From positions 248,001-312,000 of the forward strand of contig NZ_JAQZAO010000004.1 in the NCBI RefSeq assembly GCF_028737315.1: a stretch of DNA of 64,000 bases, written 5' to 3'. Below, one piece after another: positions 36,373-44,712 of the stretch (positions within the stretch are counted from its first letter, which is position 1; every line of letters begins with the position of its first letter). A program made the position numbers and the translations under genes. The notes below the pieces were generated by a model. That model saw only the letters and a program-made list of their open reading frames with translations, did not search any database and was not told the origin of the DNA. This DNA comes from Actinomycetospora lemnae. GTDB lineage: Bacteria > Actinomycetota > Actinomycetes > Mycobacteriales > Pseudonocardiaceae.

Positions 36373-36389
36373 GCTGAGAGCCTCTCAGC
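36373..36389. terminator. Short palindrome after the serine hydrolase
   Basis: GCTGAGAG-C-CTCTCAGC, perfect 8-bp arms, immediately after the stop codon. It is followed by CCCCCC. No T-run. Confidence 0.45.
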
Positions 36390-36686
36390 CACCCCCCGTA
36401 CGGCGGCGTGCGCGGTCGGGAGTCATGGGGCCTCGCCGTGACCGTCCCGGCCCTGGACGGTCGCTCTGCGCAGCCGAATGCGGGCGAAGCGGGCGGAGCG
36501 AGATCGCCGGGCCCGTCACTCGGGAAGGGGGCTGCATCGTCGCGGGCGGCTGGGTAGCGTCGTCGCGACTCGGACGAGGGACGCCGACGGGCACGGACCG
36601 TGACCGGAGACGTCCCCGGATCGGGTCATCCCGCCGCGTGAGGTGTGGCAGCGGGTCGGGACCAGGCGGCCACCGGGAGCCAGCAG
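36390..36686. other. 297-bp stretch without a recognised gene
   Basis: No open frame with a family match, no tRNA and no convincing riboswitch. A run of six C follows the palindrome, but the second C-rich loop of 6C RNA was not found. The last 20 bases contain the ribosome site (GGGAG) for the small gene at 36687. Confidence 0.4.
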
Positions 36687-36932
36687 ATGAACGCGACGTC
36701 AGGACCTCGCCGACGACCGAACGGACCCCATCCGGAGCGGACGGCGGCCGACGAGCCGTCGGTGCCCGCGCAGCGCACCGCGGCCGACGTGTACGGGGTC
36801 ACCGACGAGCAGGTGCACCGTGCGCGCATCGCCGTCGCCCGCAACTCGCTCGACTCCGACGACTGCCGGGAGCTGCTGGACATGCTCGGGCTCATCGGGG
36901 AGGGCGGAGATCCTCCGCCGGTGCGGCGGTGA
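36687..36932 (+). CDS. Small conserved-looking protein of unknown function
   Basis: 81 residues. N-terminal 30 are Pro/Arg-rich; the rest (VYGVTDEQVHRARIAVARNS, CRELLDMLGLI) is an ordered helical segment with acidic and hydrophobic spacing, as in small regulatory or partner proteins. Not recognised. ATG has GGGAG seven bases upstream. Monocistronic. Confidence 0.55.
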   Translation: MNATSGPRRRPNGPHPERTAADEPSVPAQRTAADVYGVTDEQVHRARIAVARNSLDSDDCRELLDMLGLIGEGGDPPPVRR

Positions 36933-37011
36933 CACGGTAGATCGTCCGAGGCTGGACGAATACCGCGTGGGCGCCCGTCGGTGAAAGCGCCGACCGCTAC
37001 CGTGACCGCCG

Positions 37012-37749
37012 ATGTCCGACACCGCTGATCCTCCGCGGCCCCCGACCGGGGTCCGCGGCGACGCGCCGCGCCAGGCGCGGGCGGTGGCGACGCGTGGCGC
37101 CATCCTCGCCGCCGCCGCCGAGGAGTTCGCCTCCGGCTCGTACCACGAGGCCTCGCTGTCGCGGATCCTCGAGCGGAGCAAGGTCACGAAGGGTGCGCTG
37201 TACTTCCACTTCGTCTCCAAGGAGAGCATCGCGCTCGCCGTGGTCGACGAGATGGAGGTGCGGTGCCGCGCCATGGTCGAGCGGGCCGACGCGCTCGGCC
37301 TCGACCCGCTGCGCACGGCCGCCCAGATCGCGCGCGAGATGCAGGACGCCCTCGACGGCCCCGTGCTGCGCGCCGGCCAGCGGCTGTGCACGGAAGGGTT
37401 CGCCGGTCCGCAGCGGCCGGGGTGGCCCTTCCGTTTCTGGGAGGAGACGTTCACCGGCCTCTTCGAGCGGGCGGCCGCGGCGGAGCTCCTGCTGCCGTCG
37501 GTCGACCCGTCGTCGCTGGCCCGCACCATGGTCGACATGTCCGGCGGGGCCTTCGCCGCCTCGCTCGCGATCACCGAGCTCACCGACCTCGCCCAGCGCG
37601 TCTGCGAGAACTGGGAGCTGGTGCTGGGCGCGACGGCGGTGCCCGCGTGGCTCGCCGCGTGGCGCGCCGACGGGGGCATGCGGGCGGTGCTCGGACCCCA
37701 CGTCGTGCTCGGGGTCGCCGAGGGCAGGGGGTGGGTGCCGGGGGTCTGA
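37012..37749 (+). CDS. ScbR/ArpA-type TetR regulator (gamma-butyrolactone receptor family)
   Basis: 245 residues. PRQARAVATRGAILAAAAEEF at about 20-40 and the very characteristic VTKGALYFHFVSKESIALAVV (about 62-82) place it among gamma-butyrolactone-receptor-like repressors. The C-terminal domain has Trp residues (GWPFRFWEETF, about 138-148) where the receptor pocket lies. Its target is not obvious: no butyrolactone synthase (AfsA) is nearby. TACCGT lies eight bases before the ATG. It could be a pseudo-receptor. Confidence 0.85.
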   Translation: MSDTADPPRPPTGVRGDAPRQARAVATRGAILAAAAEEFASGSYHEASLSRILERSKVTKGALYFHFVSKESIALAVVDEMEVRCRAMVERADALGLDPLRTAAQIAREMQDALDGPVLRAGQRLCTEGFAGPQRPGWPFRFWEETFTGLFERAAAAELLLPSVDPSSLARTMVDMSGGAFAASLAITELTDLAQRVCENWELVLGATAVPAWLAAWRADGGMRAVLGPHVVLGVAEGRGWVPGV

Positions 37750-37776
37750 GACCCGTCGCCTATGATTGGCTCGCTC

Positions 37777-37795
37777 CCAACGGGTACGCCGTTGG
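37777..37795. promoter_or_regulatory. Hairpin in the leader of the tRNA cluster
   Basis: CCAACGG-GTACG-CCGTTGG, 7-bp stem and 5-nt loop, 29 bases before tRNA-Glu. TATGAT at 37760-37765 is a good -10 box for the cluster. The hairpin may be a processing site. Confidence 0.4.
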
Positions 37796-37823
37796 CGGGT
37801 AAGGTCCTCAGCCAGAGGGTCGC

Positions 37824-37896
37824 GCCCCCATCGTTCAGCGGCCTAGGACTCCGCCCTTTCAAGGCGGCAACGCGGGTTCGAATCCCGTTGGGGGTA
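37824..37896 (+). tRNA. tRNA-Glu (UUC)
   Basis: 73-nt cloverleaf. Acceptor arms GCCCCCA and TGGGGGT, anticodon stem CCGCC/GGCGG with loop CTTTCAA (anticodon TTC at 37858-37860), T-loop GGTTCGAATCC. CCA is not encoded. First of three clustered tRNAs. Confidence 0.95.
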
Positions 37897-37917
37897 CGGT
37901 GGTACCGCAAGATTCAA

Positions 37918-37991
37918 GGCCCAGTGGCGCAGTTGGTTAGCGCGTCGCCCTGTCACGGCGAAGGTCGCGGGTTCGAGTCCCGTCTGGGTCG
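37918..37991 (+). tRNA. tRNA-Asp (GUC)
   Basis: 74-nt cloverleaf with acceptor GGCCCAG/CTGGGTC, anticodon stem TCGCC/GGCGA, loop CTGTCAC (anticodon GTC), T-arm GGTTCGAGTCC, discriminator G. CCA is not encoded. 21 bases after tRNA-Glu. Confidence 0.95.
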
Positions 37992-38022
37992 CTCTCCGGT
38001 CGAGGTGGTCCCTCGGCCGTCC

Positions 38023-38096
38023 GGCCAGGTAGCTCAGTTGGTACGAGCGATCGCCTGAAAAGCGATAGGTCGGCGGTTCGACCCCGCCCCTGGCCA
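38023..38096 (+). tRNA. tRNA-Phe (GAA)
   Basis: 74-nt cloverleaf with acceptor GGCCAGG/CCTGGCC, anticodon stem ATCGC/GCGAT, loop CTGAAAA (anticodon GAA), T-arm GGTTCGACCCC, discriminator A. Glu-Asp-Phe clusters are common in actinobacteria. Confidence 0.95.
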
Positions 38097-38126
38097 CCTC
38101 TGGCCCCCGTCAGCGACGATCAGCCC

Positions 38127-38423
38127 GTGACGGGCGCCTACTGGATCAACACCTTCCGCGAGATCCGCGACGAGGCCAAGCTCGACCGGTACGTCGCGCT
38201 CGCCGGACCTGCGATGCGCGCCGCGGGGGGTCGCTTCCTGGCGCGGGGCTACCCGGCCGCGGCGTTCGAGAGCGGCACGACCGAGCGCACCACCCTCATC
38301 GCCTTCGACAGCGTCGAGGCAGCCGTCGCGGCCTACGAGAGCGACGCGTACCAGGAGGCCCTCCGCGCGCTCGGGGACGGCGCGGAGCGGGACATCAGGA
38401 TCATCGAGGGGCTGCCGGACTGA
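38127..38423 (+). CDS. DUF1330 family protein
   Basis: 98 residues of the dimeric ferredoxin-like alpha/beta-barrel fold. YWINTFREIRDEAKLDRYVALAGPAM and the RTTLIAFDSVEAAVAAYESDAYQEAL segment are the standard DUF1330 motif set. Usually a small stand-alone enzyme-like protein of unknown role. GTG start. 31 bp after tRNA-Phe; convergent with the HNH gene, with a 3-bp gap. Confidence 0.9.
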   Translation: MTGAYWINTFREIRDEAKLDRYVALAGPAMRAAGGRFLARGYPAAAFESGTTERTTLIAFDSVEAAVAAYESDAYQEALRALGDGAERDIRIIEGLPD

Positions 38424-38426
38424 CTC

Positions 38427-40544
38427 CTAGAACGGCGGCGGGTCGCCGTCGGTAGCGATCGTGACGGCGCCGGCGGGGGCGGGTGCGGGCCTCGGGTGGC
38501 CGCTCGTGCGACGGATGAAGCGCCGGCGCCAGTCGAGGTCGTCGGCGGCCTCGGTCTCGGGGTCATGGGCGTCGCCGGGCCCGAAGCCGTCGTCGGGCAG
38601 GGGACGGGGGCCCGGTCCGGGGCGCGGCTGGACGAGCGGCTCGAGCATGCGCTTCGGGTAGGTCGTGTGGTGCACGCCGGCGCGGGTGCGGAACCGGAAG
38701 CGGCCCGGGCGCGGCTGGTGGACCCGCCAACCGCCCCGGTGCTTGGCGCGGTGGTGGTGCCTGCAGAAGACGCCGAGGTTGCGCTCCGCGGTGGGGCCGC
38801 CCAACGCCCAATCCCTGGTGTGGTCGATGTCGGCGCGCCGGGCGGGGCGGTAGCAGCCCGGGACGACGCAGTGGCGGTCGCGGACGCGGACCCAGCGTTC
38901 GATCTCCGCGCGGGGGCGTCGCCGCGCGTGATCGGCGGCCGTCTCGGCGGGCGGCCGGCCGCGGTGCGGGCCGAGCTCGCGGAGGCGGAGCTGGAGCTCG
39001 GTGAGCAGCGCGGTCCAGGGCGGGTGATCGGCGGGACGCAGCGCAGCGAGCAGCGTCGTCGGGACCTGGAGCTCGACGATCGCGCTGCACCCCTGCCCCC
39101 GGGGTCGCTGCTCGCGGCCGCGGGGGCGTGATGGTCGTCGTCGGGCGAGCAGGAGGTTCTGGAGGCGGCCGTCGTCGTCGGTGAGGACGATGCGCCACTC
39201 ACCGGTGCGGTACCGGTCGAGCAGCGTGCGGGCGTGGTGGGCCAGCACGGTGCCGTAGCCGGGGACGGTGGCGGGGCTGCCGTCGAGGCCGAGGGCGGTG
39301 GAGAGGCGGAGCCGGAGCTCCGAGGTGCCGGTGCGGGGGCGGCCCGGACGGTGGTCGGGACCGGCGAGAGTCGGCGGCTCGAACGGCTCGAACGGCTCGA
39401 ACGGCTCGGGCGGCTTGCCGGACCCCCGCTCCTCGGCGGCGGGCCGCCCGGGCTGGTCGGGGAGGCCGGGATGGTCCAGGACCCCCTGGTCGTCGTCGGG
39501 CTGCGCGTCCCCGCCCGCGTCCGGGTCCGGCGGTCCGTCGCCCGGACCGTCGCCGGACTCGTCGCCCGGGCCGTCGCCCGGGCCGTCGTCAGGTCCGTCG
39601 TCCGGCCTGCGGTCGGGGCCACCGTCGGGGCCACCGTCGGGGCCACCGTCGGGGCCGTGTTCGGGGCCGCCATCCGGTCCGCCGTCGTCGCTCGGTCCGT
39701 CGCCGGGTCCGTCCTCGGGCCGGTCCTGCTGGTGGTACTCCGAGGCCAGGAGGAGCGCGACCTGGTGGTCGGTCATGCCCTCCACCGATCCGTCGAGCAG
39801 CCGCCCGGCGACCTCCGCGCGCAGTGAGCCGATCGGCGTCAGCACCCCGAGCCCGCGGACGAGGGCGGCGACCGCGTCGCATCGGTCGCGCATCGCCAGC
39901 CCGCGGGGCGCGGCGACGTCGCAGACCGAGAACGTGGCCGTGCCCGTCGGGTTCGGCGAGAGGATCACCCGCGCGTTCTTCTCGGCCCGGGCGGCGCGGC
40001 GGGCCGCCCAGTCGGGGTCGAGCTCGGTGGCGGTCTTCTCGATGCGCCGGATGAGCTCGGCCGGCGGGAGGGTCGGCGCCTCGGGGAGCAGGACCCGGGC
40101 GACGTGGCGGGCGTGGTCGTCGCACAGGTCGCGCGTCCACTCGCACAGCCGGGCGGCCTTGTGCTCGTCGATGACGCCGTGCCAGAGCGCGTCGCCGACG
40201 TCGGGGAGGCGATCGCGCAGGTCGTCGGCGAGGTCGAGCTTCCGGGCGACCATGGTGCGCCCCAGGGCCAGCACCGCGGCGACCTCGTCGCCCGAGAACT
40301 CGTCGAGGTCGGCGCGCCGCTCGACCCGGTCGGCCTGCGCGCGGCCGAGGTGGTGCATCGCGTCGAGCAACCGGGCCGTGCCGCGGTTCTGCACCCGGGC
40401 ACAGCCGCGCAGGTAGGCGGCCAGGTCCTCCCCGGTGAGCACCGCCGGCGACAGCCGGTCGAGGGCGGCGACCAGCTCCGCGCCCGGCGCGAGCGCGTCC
40501 AGCTCGGCGGCCACGTCGGGCCCCACGTGCTGGTCGATGCTCAT
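38427..40544 (-). CDS. DUF222/HNH endonuclease (13E12 repeat family) with long acidic linker
   Basis: 705 residues. N-terminal DUF222 (about 20-290) includes AAYLRGCARVQNRGTARLLDAM and AARLCEWTRDL. C-terminal HNH site is intact: HCVVPGCYRPARRADIDHT, NLGVFCRHHHRAKH (about 590-640), with two CxxC/CxxH zinc ligands. Between them is a linker (about 290-420) of PDG/GDGP repeats and an EPFEPF triplet, much longer than usual. Family members accompany mobile intein- or REP13E12-type loci; role here is unknown. Leaderless-looking: TACCGT six bases before the ATG at 40544. Confidence 0.87.
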   Translation of the reverse strand: MSIDQHVGPDVAAELDALAPGAELVAALDRLSPAVLTGEDLAAYLRGCARVQNRGTARLLDAMHHLGRAQADRVERRADLDEFSGDEVAAVLALGRTMVARKLDLADDLRDRLPDVGDALWHGVIDEHKAARLCEWTRDLCDDHARHVARVLLPEAPTLPPAELIRRIEKTATELDPDWAARRAARAEKNARVILSPNPTGTATFSVCDVAAPRGLAMRDRCDAVAALVRGLGVLTPIGSLRAEVAGRLLDGSVEGMTDHQVALLLASEYHQQDRPEDGPGDGPSDDGGPDGGPEHGPDGGPDGGPDGGPDRRPDDGPDDGPGDGPGDESGDGPGDGPPDPDAGGDAQPDDDQGVLDHPGLPDQPGRPAAEERGSGKPPEPFEPFEPFEPPTLAGPDHRPGRPRTGTSELRLRLSTALGLDGSPATVPGYGTVLAHHARTLLDRYRTGEWRIVLTDDDGRLQNLLLARRRPSRPRGREQRPRGQGCSAIVELQVPTTLLAALRPADHPPWTALLTELQLRLRELGPHRGRPPAETAADHARRRPRAEIERWVRVRDRHCVVPGCYRPARRADIDHTRDWALGGPTAERNLGVFCRHHHRAKHRGGWRVHQPRPGRFRFRTRAGVHHTTYPKRMLEPLVQPRPGPGPRPLPDDGFGPGDAHDPETEAADDLDWRRRFIRRTSGHPRPAPAPAGAVTIATDGDPPPF
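39375..39408. repeat. 9-bp tandem repeat in the HNH linker
   Basis: Three or more copies of GGCTCGAAC, read on the minus strand as the PFE units of EPFEPFEPFEPP. Confidence 0.85.
39611..39657. repeat. 12-bp tandem repeat in the HNH linker
   Basis: GTCGGGGCCACC repeated three and a half times, giving PDGG units on the minus strand. Slippage-prone and likely polymorphic. Confidence 0.85.
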
Positions 40545-40762
40545 GGGATGACGGTAGATCCGACCACCGACAACGCCGGGCGCTCGAGGCCTGGTCGGGC
40601 CCGGCGACGACGTCACGGTCCGGTCACGATCGGGGGCCCGCCGCGCGGAGGAGCACGACGACCACAGCGCCGTGCCGCCGAGCGCCGTCGGCCCGATCAG
40701 CCTCCGTCGCCGGGGACCTCCGACCCTCGCGGCTCCCGGCGGCGCCGCCGGAGGGTGGGTGC

Positions 40763-41389
40763 GTGGTCGTCCGTCTCCTCTGGATCCCCGTCGGCGCCGG
40801 CGGGCACGTGGTGCGGCACACGAGCCGCTGGTGGGAGCGGCTCACGGCCGCCCGCGGGCACCGGGCTGCGCGGCCGCTCGTCCACGGCGTGCTCGAGGTC
40901 GTCCTGGACGGCTCCACGTGGATCCTCGAGATGGCCCCGGCGTGGGGCGGCCCGCGGGCCGTCGACCGCGGCGTGGTGCGGACCGGCCCGGTCGGGCTCG
41001 CGCTCCTCGGACGGTCGCGGTGGTTCCGCTACGAGGTGCGTCGCTGGCGCGACGGCGTCCTGCCCGACCGTCGCTGGGCCGTGGGGGACCCGGTCGTCGT
41101 GAGCCGTGACGACGCCACCGCCCGCGCGCTGCTCCGCCACCTCGAGGAGGTGCCGGCGCTGACCTGGGGTCGCGCGGTCGGCGCGACCGGCGACATGTGG
41201 AACTCCAACTCCCTGGTCTCCTGGCTGCTCGCCGTGTCCGGTGTCCCCACCGCGGAGCTGCGACCCCCGGGCGGCGCGCGGGCCCCTGGCTGGGACGCCG
41301 GGCTCGCGGTCGCCGACCGCTCGGCCCGCCTCCCGCGCCGGACGGCGAGGGCCACGACCGCCGACGACATCACCCAGGCCGGCCGGTAA
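40763..41389 (+). CDS. Conserved-looking protein of unknown function
   Basis: 208 residues, not recognised. Residues about 10-140 are rich in aromatic and Arg residues (SRWWERLTAARGHRAARPLVHG, RSRWFRYEVRRWRDG). At about 145-190 is MWNSNSLVSWLLAVSGVPTAEL, then PPGGARAPGWDAGLAVA; the Asn-Ser-Asn-Ser helix resembles the second half of papain-like NlpC/P60 active-site neighbourhoods, but no Cys-His pair is visible. Start GTG at 40763 has GGAGGG eight bases upstream. Followed after 59 bp by a small membrane protein. Confidence 0.6.
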   Translation: MVVRLLWIPVGAGGHVVRHTSRWWERLTAARGHRAARPLVHGVLEVVLDGSTWILEMAPAWGGPRAVDRGVVRTGPVGLALLGRSRWFRYEVRRWRDGVLPDRRWAVGDPVVVSRDDATARALLRHLEEVPALTWGRAVGATGDMWNSNSLVSWLLAVSGVPTAELRPPGGARAPGWDAGLAVADRSARLPRRTARATTADDITQAGR

Positions 41390-41448
41390 CGCCGTCACCC
41401 GATCGAGCGACGTCCCGCGCGACGTCGGTCGCGGCAGGGGGGTTCGGC

Positions 41449-41634
41449 ATGGAGTGGGTTCTCGCGGTGGCGGTCTTCGCGGTGGTCTCGGTCCTGGTGA
41501 TCGGCCTACCGCTCTACCTGGCGATGCGGTCCTGGTCCGGGCGCGCCGACCGCAAGGCCGCCGAGGCCCGCCGCCGCGCCTCCGCCCACCCGCAGGCGCC
41601 GACGAACGGGAAGCGGCGCGTCCTCCAGCCCTGA
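41449..41634 (+). CDS. Small single-pass membrane protein
   Basis: 61 residues. One helix (about 3-24, WVLAVAVFAVVSVLVIGLPL) followed by a basic cytoplasmic tail with RADRKAAEARRRA. Not recognised. AGGGGGG lies five bases before the ATG. Probably cotranscribed with the gene before it. Confidence 0.55.
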   Translation: MEWVLAVAVFAVVSVLVIGLPLYLAMRSWSGRADRKAAEARRRASAHPQAPTNGKRRVLQP

Positions 41635-41659
41635 CGGGGCCTCGAGCCCCGACCGGGCC

Positions 41660-42487
41660 TCAGCCCGTGACGAGCCGGAGATCGTCGACGCCGTGCTCGC
41701 GGGCGTAGTCGAGCATCTTCGCCAGGTCGCTGACCCCGTTGCTCGCGGGCAGCGGCGCGAACTGCAGGGTCGAGAGCACCCCGAGCGCCCGGCCGTCCGC
41801 CGAGAGGAACGCGCTGCCCGAGTCGCCGGGGATGCCCGGGGTCACGGTGAGCACGTCGTGGCTCCAGCCGTCGCCCTGCGTGCCGGCGACCGTCCCGATC
41901 TTCGGGCTGAGCAGCGTCACACCGCCGCGCAGCTCGGAGTTCCCGTAGCTGCGCACCACCTCGCCGGCGCCCGCCCCGTCGGTGTCGACCCCGGTCGGGC
42001 CGCCGAAGAACGGCACCGCGCCGGACGCACCGGCCGCGTCCGCGGGGTCGAGCCGCACCAGCGCGAAGTCGTTGTAGGCGCAGGCGTCGGGGTCGGTCTC
42101 GCCGGCCTCCTGCATGGCGAGCCACGAGTTGTAGACGAGCGTCCCGGGCCGCGTCGCACCGCCGATCTCGACCTCGGTGCCGAGCGGCAGCGAGCCCGCC
42201 GTGCAGCCGTCGACCTCGGTCGCGCCGCCGGTGCCCGAGCAGTGCGCGGCCTGGCCGAGGTAGGTCGCCGACCCGTCGGTGAACAGGAAGTTGGCGGTGC
42301 ACTGCGCCCCGTCGGTGCGGGTCTGCACGCCGGGGTGGACGCCGGGGGCGGTGGGCGTGGGGGACGGCGGTGCCGGCGCCGCCGGTGCTGCGACGGCCGT
42401 CGCCCCGCCCAGCCACGCGGCCGCGGCGAGCGCCGCCCCGACCGTCAGGGTGGCCGTCGTGCGACGGGTCGTGCGTCCTGCTGCCAT
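41660..42487 (-). CDS. Secreted trypsin-like (S1) serine protease
   Basis: 275 residues. Arg-rich signal peptide (residues 1-36, cleavage near TAVAAPA), Pro-rich linker, then a chymotrypsin-fold domain. The triad is present: His in GQAAHCSG (about 78), Asp in YNDFALVRL (about 135) and Ser in PGDSGSAFL (about 216). Four Cys residues could form two disulfides. It lacks an obvious pro-domain. ATG at 42487 has GGGGAG with seven-base spacing; ATGs at 42505 and 42520 extend it. Confidence 0.87.
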   Translation of the reverse strand: MAAGRTTRRTTATLTVGAALAAAAWLGGATAVAAPAAPAPPSPTPTAPGVHPGVQTRTDGAQCTANFLFTDGSATYLGQAAHCSGTGGATEVDGCTAGSLPLGTEVEIGGATRPGTLVYNSWLAMQEAGETDPDACAYNDFALVRLDPADAAGASGAVPFFGGPTGVDTDGAGAGEVVRSYGNSELRGGVTLLSPKIGTVAGTQGDGWSHDVLTVTPGIPGDSGSAFLSADGRALGVLSTLQFAPLPASNGVSDLAKMLDYAREHGVDDLRLVTG

Positions 42488-42580
42488 GCCTCTGCTCCCC
42501 GTCATGCGGCGCTGCGTCACTCCGCGGTGTTCAACGGCGAGGTCACGGACGGGTGACGCGACGAAGGATCAGTGGGGCCC

Positions 42581-43354
42581 TCAGCGGGACTGCAGCGCCG
42601 CCCAGGTCGTCGCTGCTGCGACGCCCCCGTCGGCCGCGAGGGTCTGGCCGTTGACCCAGCGGCTCTCGTTCGACATGAGGAACGCGACCACCGACGCGAT
42701 CTCCGACGCCTCGGCGTCCCGGCCGGCGGCGGAGCGCTGGCGGGCGAGGCGCCGCGGGTCGGTGGAGCGCTCGACCTCGGGCAGCGACGGCGTCCGGACG
42801 GTGCCGGGGGCGACGGCGTTCATCCGCACCCCGTCGCTCCACGTCAGCGTCGACGACGCCGTCGTGTACGCGAGGACGGCCTCCTTCGCGACGTCGTACA
42901 CGGGCCGGTCGGGCCGCTGCTCGCGGCACCAGCGCATCCCCTCGGCGAAGGTCCGGGTGGCCAGCAGGGGCCGCAGCTCGGCGAGGTGCGCGACCCAGTG
43001 CCGCCCCTCGGCCGACGACACGTTGACCACCGACCCGCCGCGCCGGATGCGGCCGAGGACCCGCTCGGTGAGGTGGCGCATCCCGAGGAAGTTGACGGCC
43101 AGCACCGTCTCCACCGGTGCGGTGCCCGGGACCCCGGCGACGTTGGCCAGCGCGTCGACCTGGCCGTCGAGACGGTCGACGGCGGCGTCGATGGCACCCG
43201 GGTCGGCGAGGTCGCAGTGGACGTGCGCGATCTCGCGGTCCGGCGGCTCGCGACGGTCGAGCCCGATCACCGTCACGCCGTGGCGGGCGAGGAACTGCGC
43301 GAGTGCACGCCCCACGCCCGAGGAGGCGCCGCTGACCAGGAACACCGTGCTCAT
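42581..43354 (-). CDS. SDR family oxidoreductase (coniferyl-alcohol dehydrogenase-like)
   Basis: 257-residue classical short-chain dehydrogenase. NAD(P) motif SGASSGVGRALAQFL (about 8-22), NVAGVPG, active-site Tyr and Lys in YDVAKEAV (about 153-157), and catalytic Ser upstream in VNVSSAEG. The LxxHDRVRMNAVAPGTVRTP-like segment and NGQTLAADGG are typical of the coniferyl-alcohol/3-alpha-hydroxysteroid type. Monocistronic; convergent neighbours absent. Confidence 0.88.
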   Translation of the reverse strand: MSTVFLVSGASSGVGRALAQFLARHGVTVIGLDRREPPDREIAHVHCDLADPGAIDAAVDRLDGQVDALANVAGVPGTAPVETVLAVNFLGMRHLTERVLGRIRRGGSVVNVSSAEGRHWVAHLAELRPLLATRTFAEGMRWCREQRPDRPVYDVAKEAVLAYTTASSTLTWSDGVRMNAVAPGTVRTPSLPEVERSTDPRRLARQRSAAGRDAEASEIASVVAFLMSNESRWVNGQTLAADGGVAAATTWAALQSR

Positions 43355-43381
43355 GTCGAGGTGACAGTAGCGACGCCCGTG

Positions 43382-44398
43382 TCACCCCTTCGGTGGAGCC
43401 CCTCCCGCGCACCGCCGCACGAGCCTCGTCTCCTCGGCGGGGTCGAATCCGGCGGCCAGGGCAGGCGCGCCGCGCTCCCGGTGCCACGCGAGGACGTCGC
43501 GGGCGGTGTCGACGGCCGGCCGGAACCGCAGGCCCGCGGCCAGGGCGGCCGAGGAGTCGATGGCGTCCTGGGGGATCTGGTCCTCGGGGAACCACAGCGG
43601 CCGCTGCTCCTCCTCGACGTCGGCGAGCTCGGCGCGCAGGGACTCCTCGCCGGCCCAGGCCCACGCGACGTCGCCCGGCGCGCCGCCCGCGGCCTCGAGG
43701 CAGGCGTCGAGGACGGCCGACAGCGGCTGCGCGCGCCCGGGGCCGACCGTGTCGAACACCCCCGCGCGGCCCTCGGCGAGCGCCCGCACCGCGAAGGCGG
43801 CGATGTCGCGGGCGTCGCTGTACTGGACCGCGCGCGCCGGGTCGCCGGGCGCCAGGACGGTCCGGGGCGCCTCGCCGGCGAGCGCGCGGGCGAGGCGCAC
43901 CGGCCACCAGGTGAAGCGGTCGGACGGGTCGCGCGGGCCCACCATGATCCCGACCCGCAGCACGGTCACCGGGCCGTCGAACGTCGGCGTCACCGCGTCC
44001 TCGGCGGCGAGCTTGGCCAGCGAGCGCTCCTGGAGCGGGTCGCCCGCCGACGCCTCGCCGGGCCGGCGGACGGGCGCGTCCTCGCCGGGCACCGCGGGCC
44101 CGTCCGGGTGGTAGACGCTCATGCCCGAGACGTAGCCCAGCGCGCCCACCGCACCGCGCAGCTCCTCCGTCGCGGACCGCACGGCGTCGGGGTCGGAGAA
44201 CGTGTCGAGCGCGGCGTCGAAGGTGCGCCCGTGGAGGGCGGAGAGGTCGCCGTACCGGTCGACGGCCAGCGCCTCGACGCCCTCGAGCGGCGCCTCCCCC
44301 GACCGGCTCGCGACCGTCACCTCGTGGCCGGCACGGAGCGCCTCCGCCGCCACGTGGTAGCCGAGGAAGCCGCCGCCACCGAGCACGAGGAGTCGCAC
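43382..44398 (-). CDS. NAD-dependent epimerase/dehydratase (extended SDR)
   Basis: 338 residues. RLLVLGGGGFLGYHVAAEALR at the N-terminus carries GxxGxxG; the YxxxK equivalent is not canonical (SGMSVYHPDG with K later in SLAKLAAED), so this is an atypical SDR. PVTVLRVGIMVGPRDPSDR and DARDIAAFAVRAL are typical of the nucleoside-diphosphate-sugar epimerase-like group. Substrate unknown. GTG at 44398 used. 27 bp upstream of the SDR gene on the same strand, likely cotranscribed. Confidence 0.82.
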   Translation of the reverse strand: MRLLVLGGGGFLGYHVAAEALRAGHEVTVASRSGEAPLEGVEALAVDRYGDLSALHGRTFDAALDTFSDPDAVRSATEELRGAVGALGYVSGMSVYHPDGPAVPGEDAPVRRPGEASAGDPLQERSLAKLAAEDAVTPTFDGPVTVLRVGIMVGPRDPSDRFTWWPVRLARALAGEAPRTVLAPGDPARAVQYSDARDIAAFAVRALAEGRAGVFDTVGPGRAQPLSAVLDACLEAAGGAPGDVAWAWAGEESLRAELADVEEEQRPLWFPEDQIPQDAIDSSAALAAGLRFRPAVDTARDVLAWHRERGAPALAAGFDPAEETRLVRRCAGGAPPKG

Positions 44399-44712
44399 CC
44401 GGGCGGCTACCCCGTCGACGGCTCGTGACACGGACGTCGCTCCTCGTGGCGACGCTGGGCCGTCGGAGTGGTGATCCTTGGCATGCGGACGCCAACGATG
44501 TGACCGTGAGTGGCGAACACCGATCACGGGGAGTGGGTCATGACCGTCGCGACGCCGTTCCCCGCCCTCATCGGGAGCGCCCGCTGACCCCCCGGCGTCC
44601 CCGCCGGAACCCGATCCCGGGGCGTGGTGGGGCGGCCCACGCCCCGGGACGGCCCTGCGGCGAGCCGCGGACTCCGGCGCCCGGCTGCCCACCCGGGGGC
44701 GCACACGGCACC
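44399..44712. other. 314-bp divergent intergenic region
   Basis: Lies between the epimerase and PhzF starts. It contains TTGGC-N8-GCCAA (44478-44495) and CCGTGA/TCACGG half-sites about 14 bp apart. No gene recognised. The dyads suggest an operator for one of the two genes. Confidence 0.4.

Noticed and set aside
36390-36686. 6C small RNA
   Set aside because: Only one six-C run follows a palindrome; the second C-rich loop is not present.
37012-37749. Butyrolactone signalling system
   Set aside because: Only the receptor-like regulator is seen; no AfsA-type synthase is nearby, so a complete system is not supported.
39040-39060. Fifth copy of the AGCGCAGCGGAGCT repeat in the HNH gene
   Set aside because: Only GACGCAGCGCAGCG matches. 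The encoded LLAALRPADHP fits the expected family segment, so a chance match is likely.
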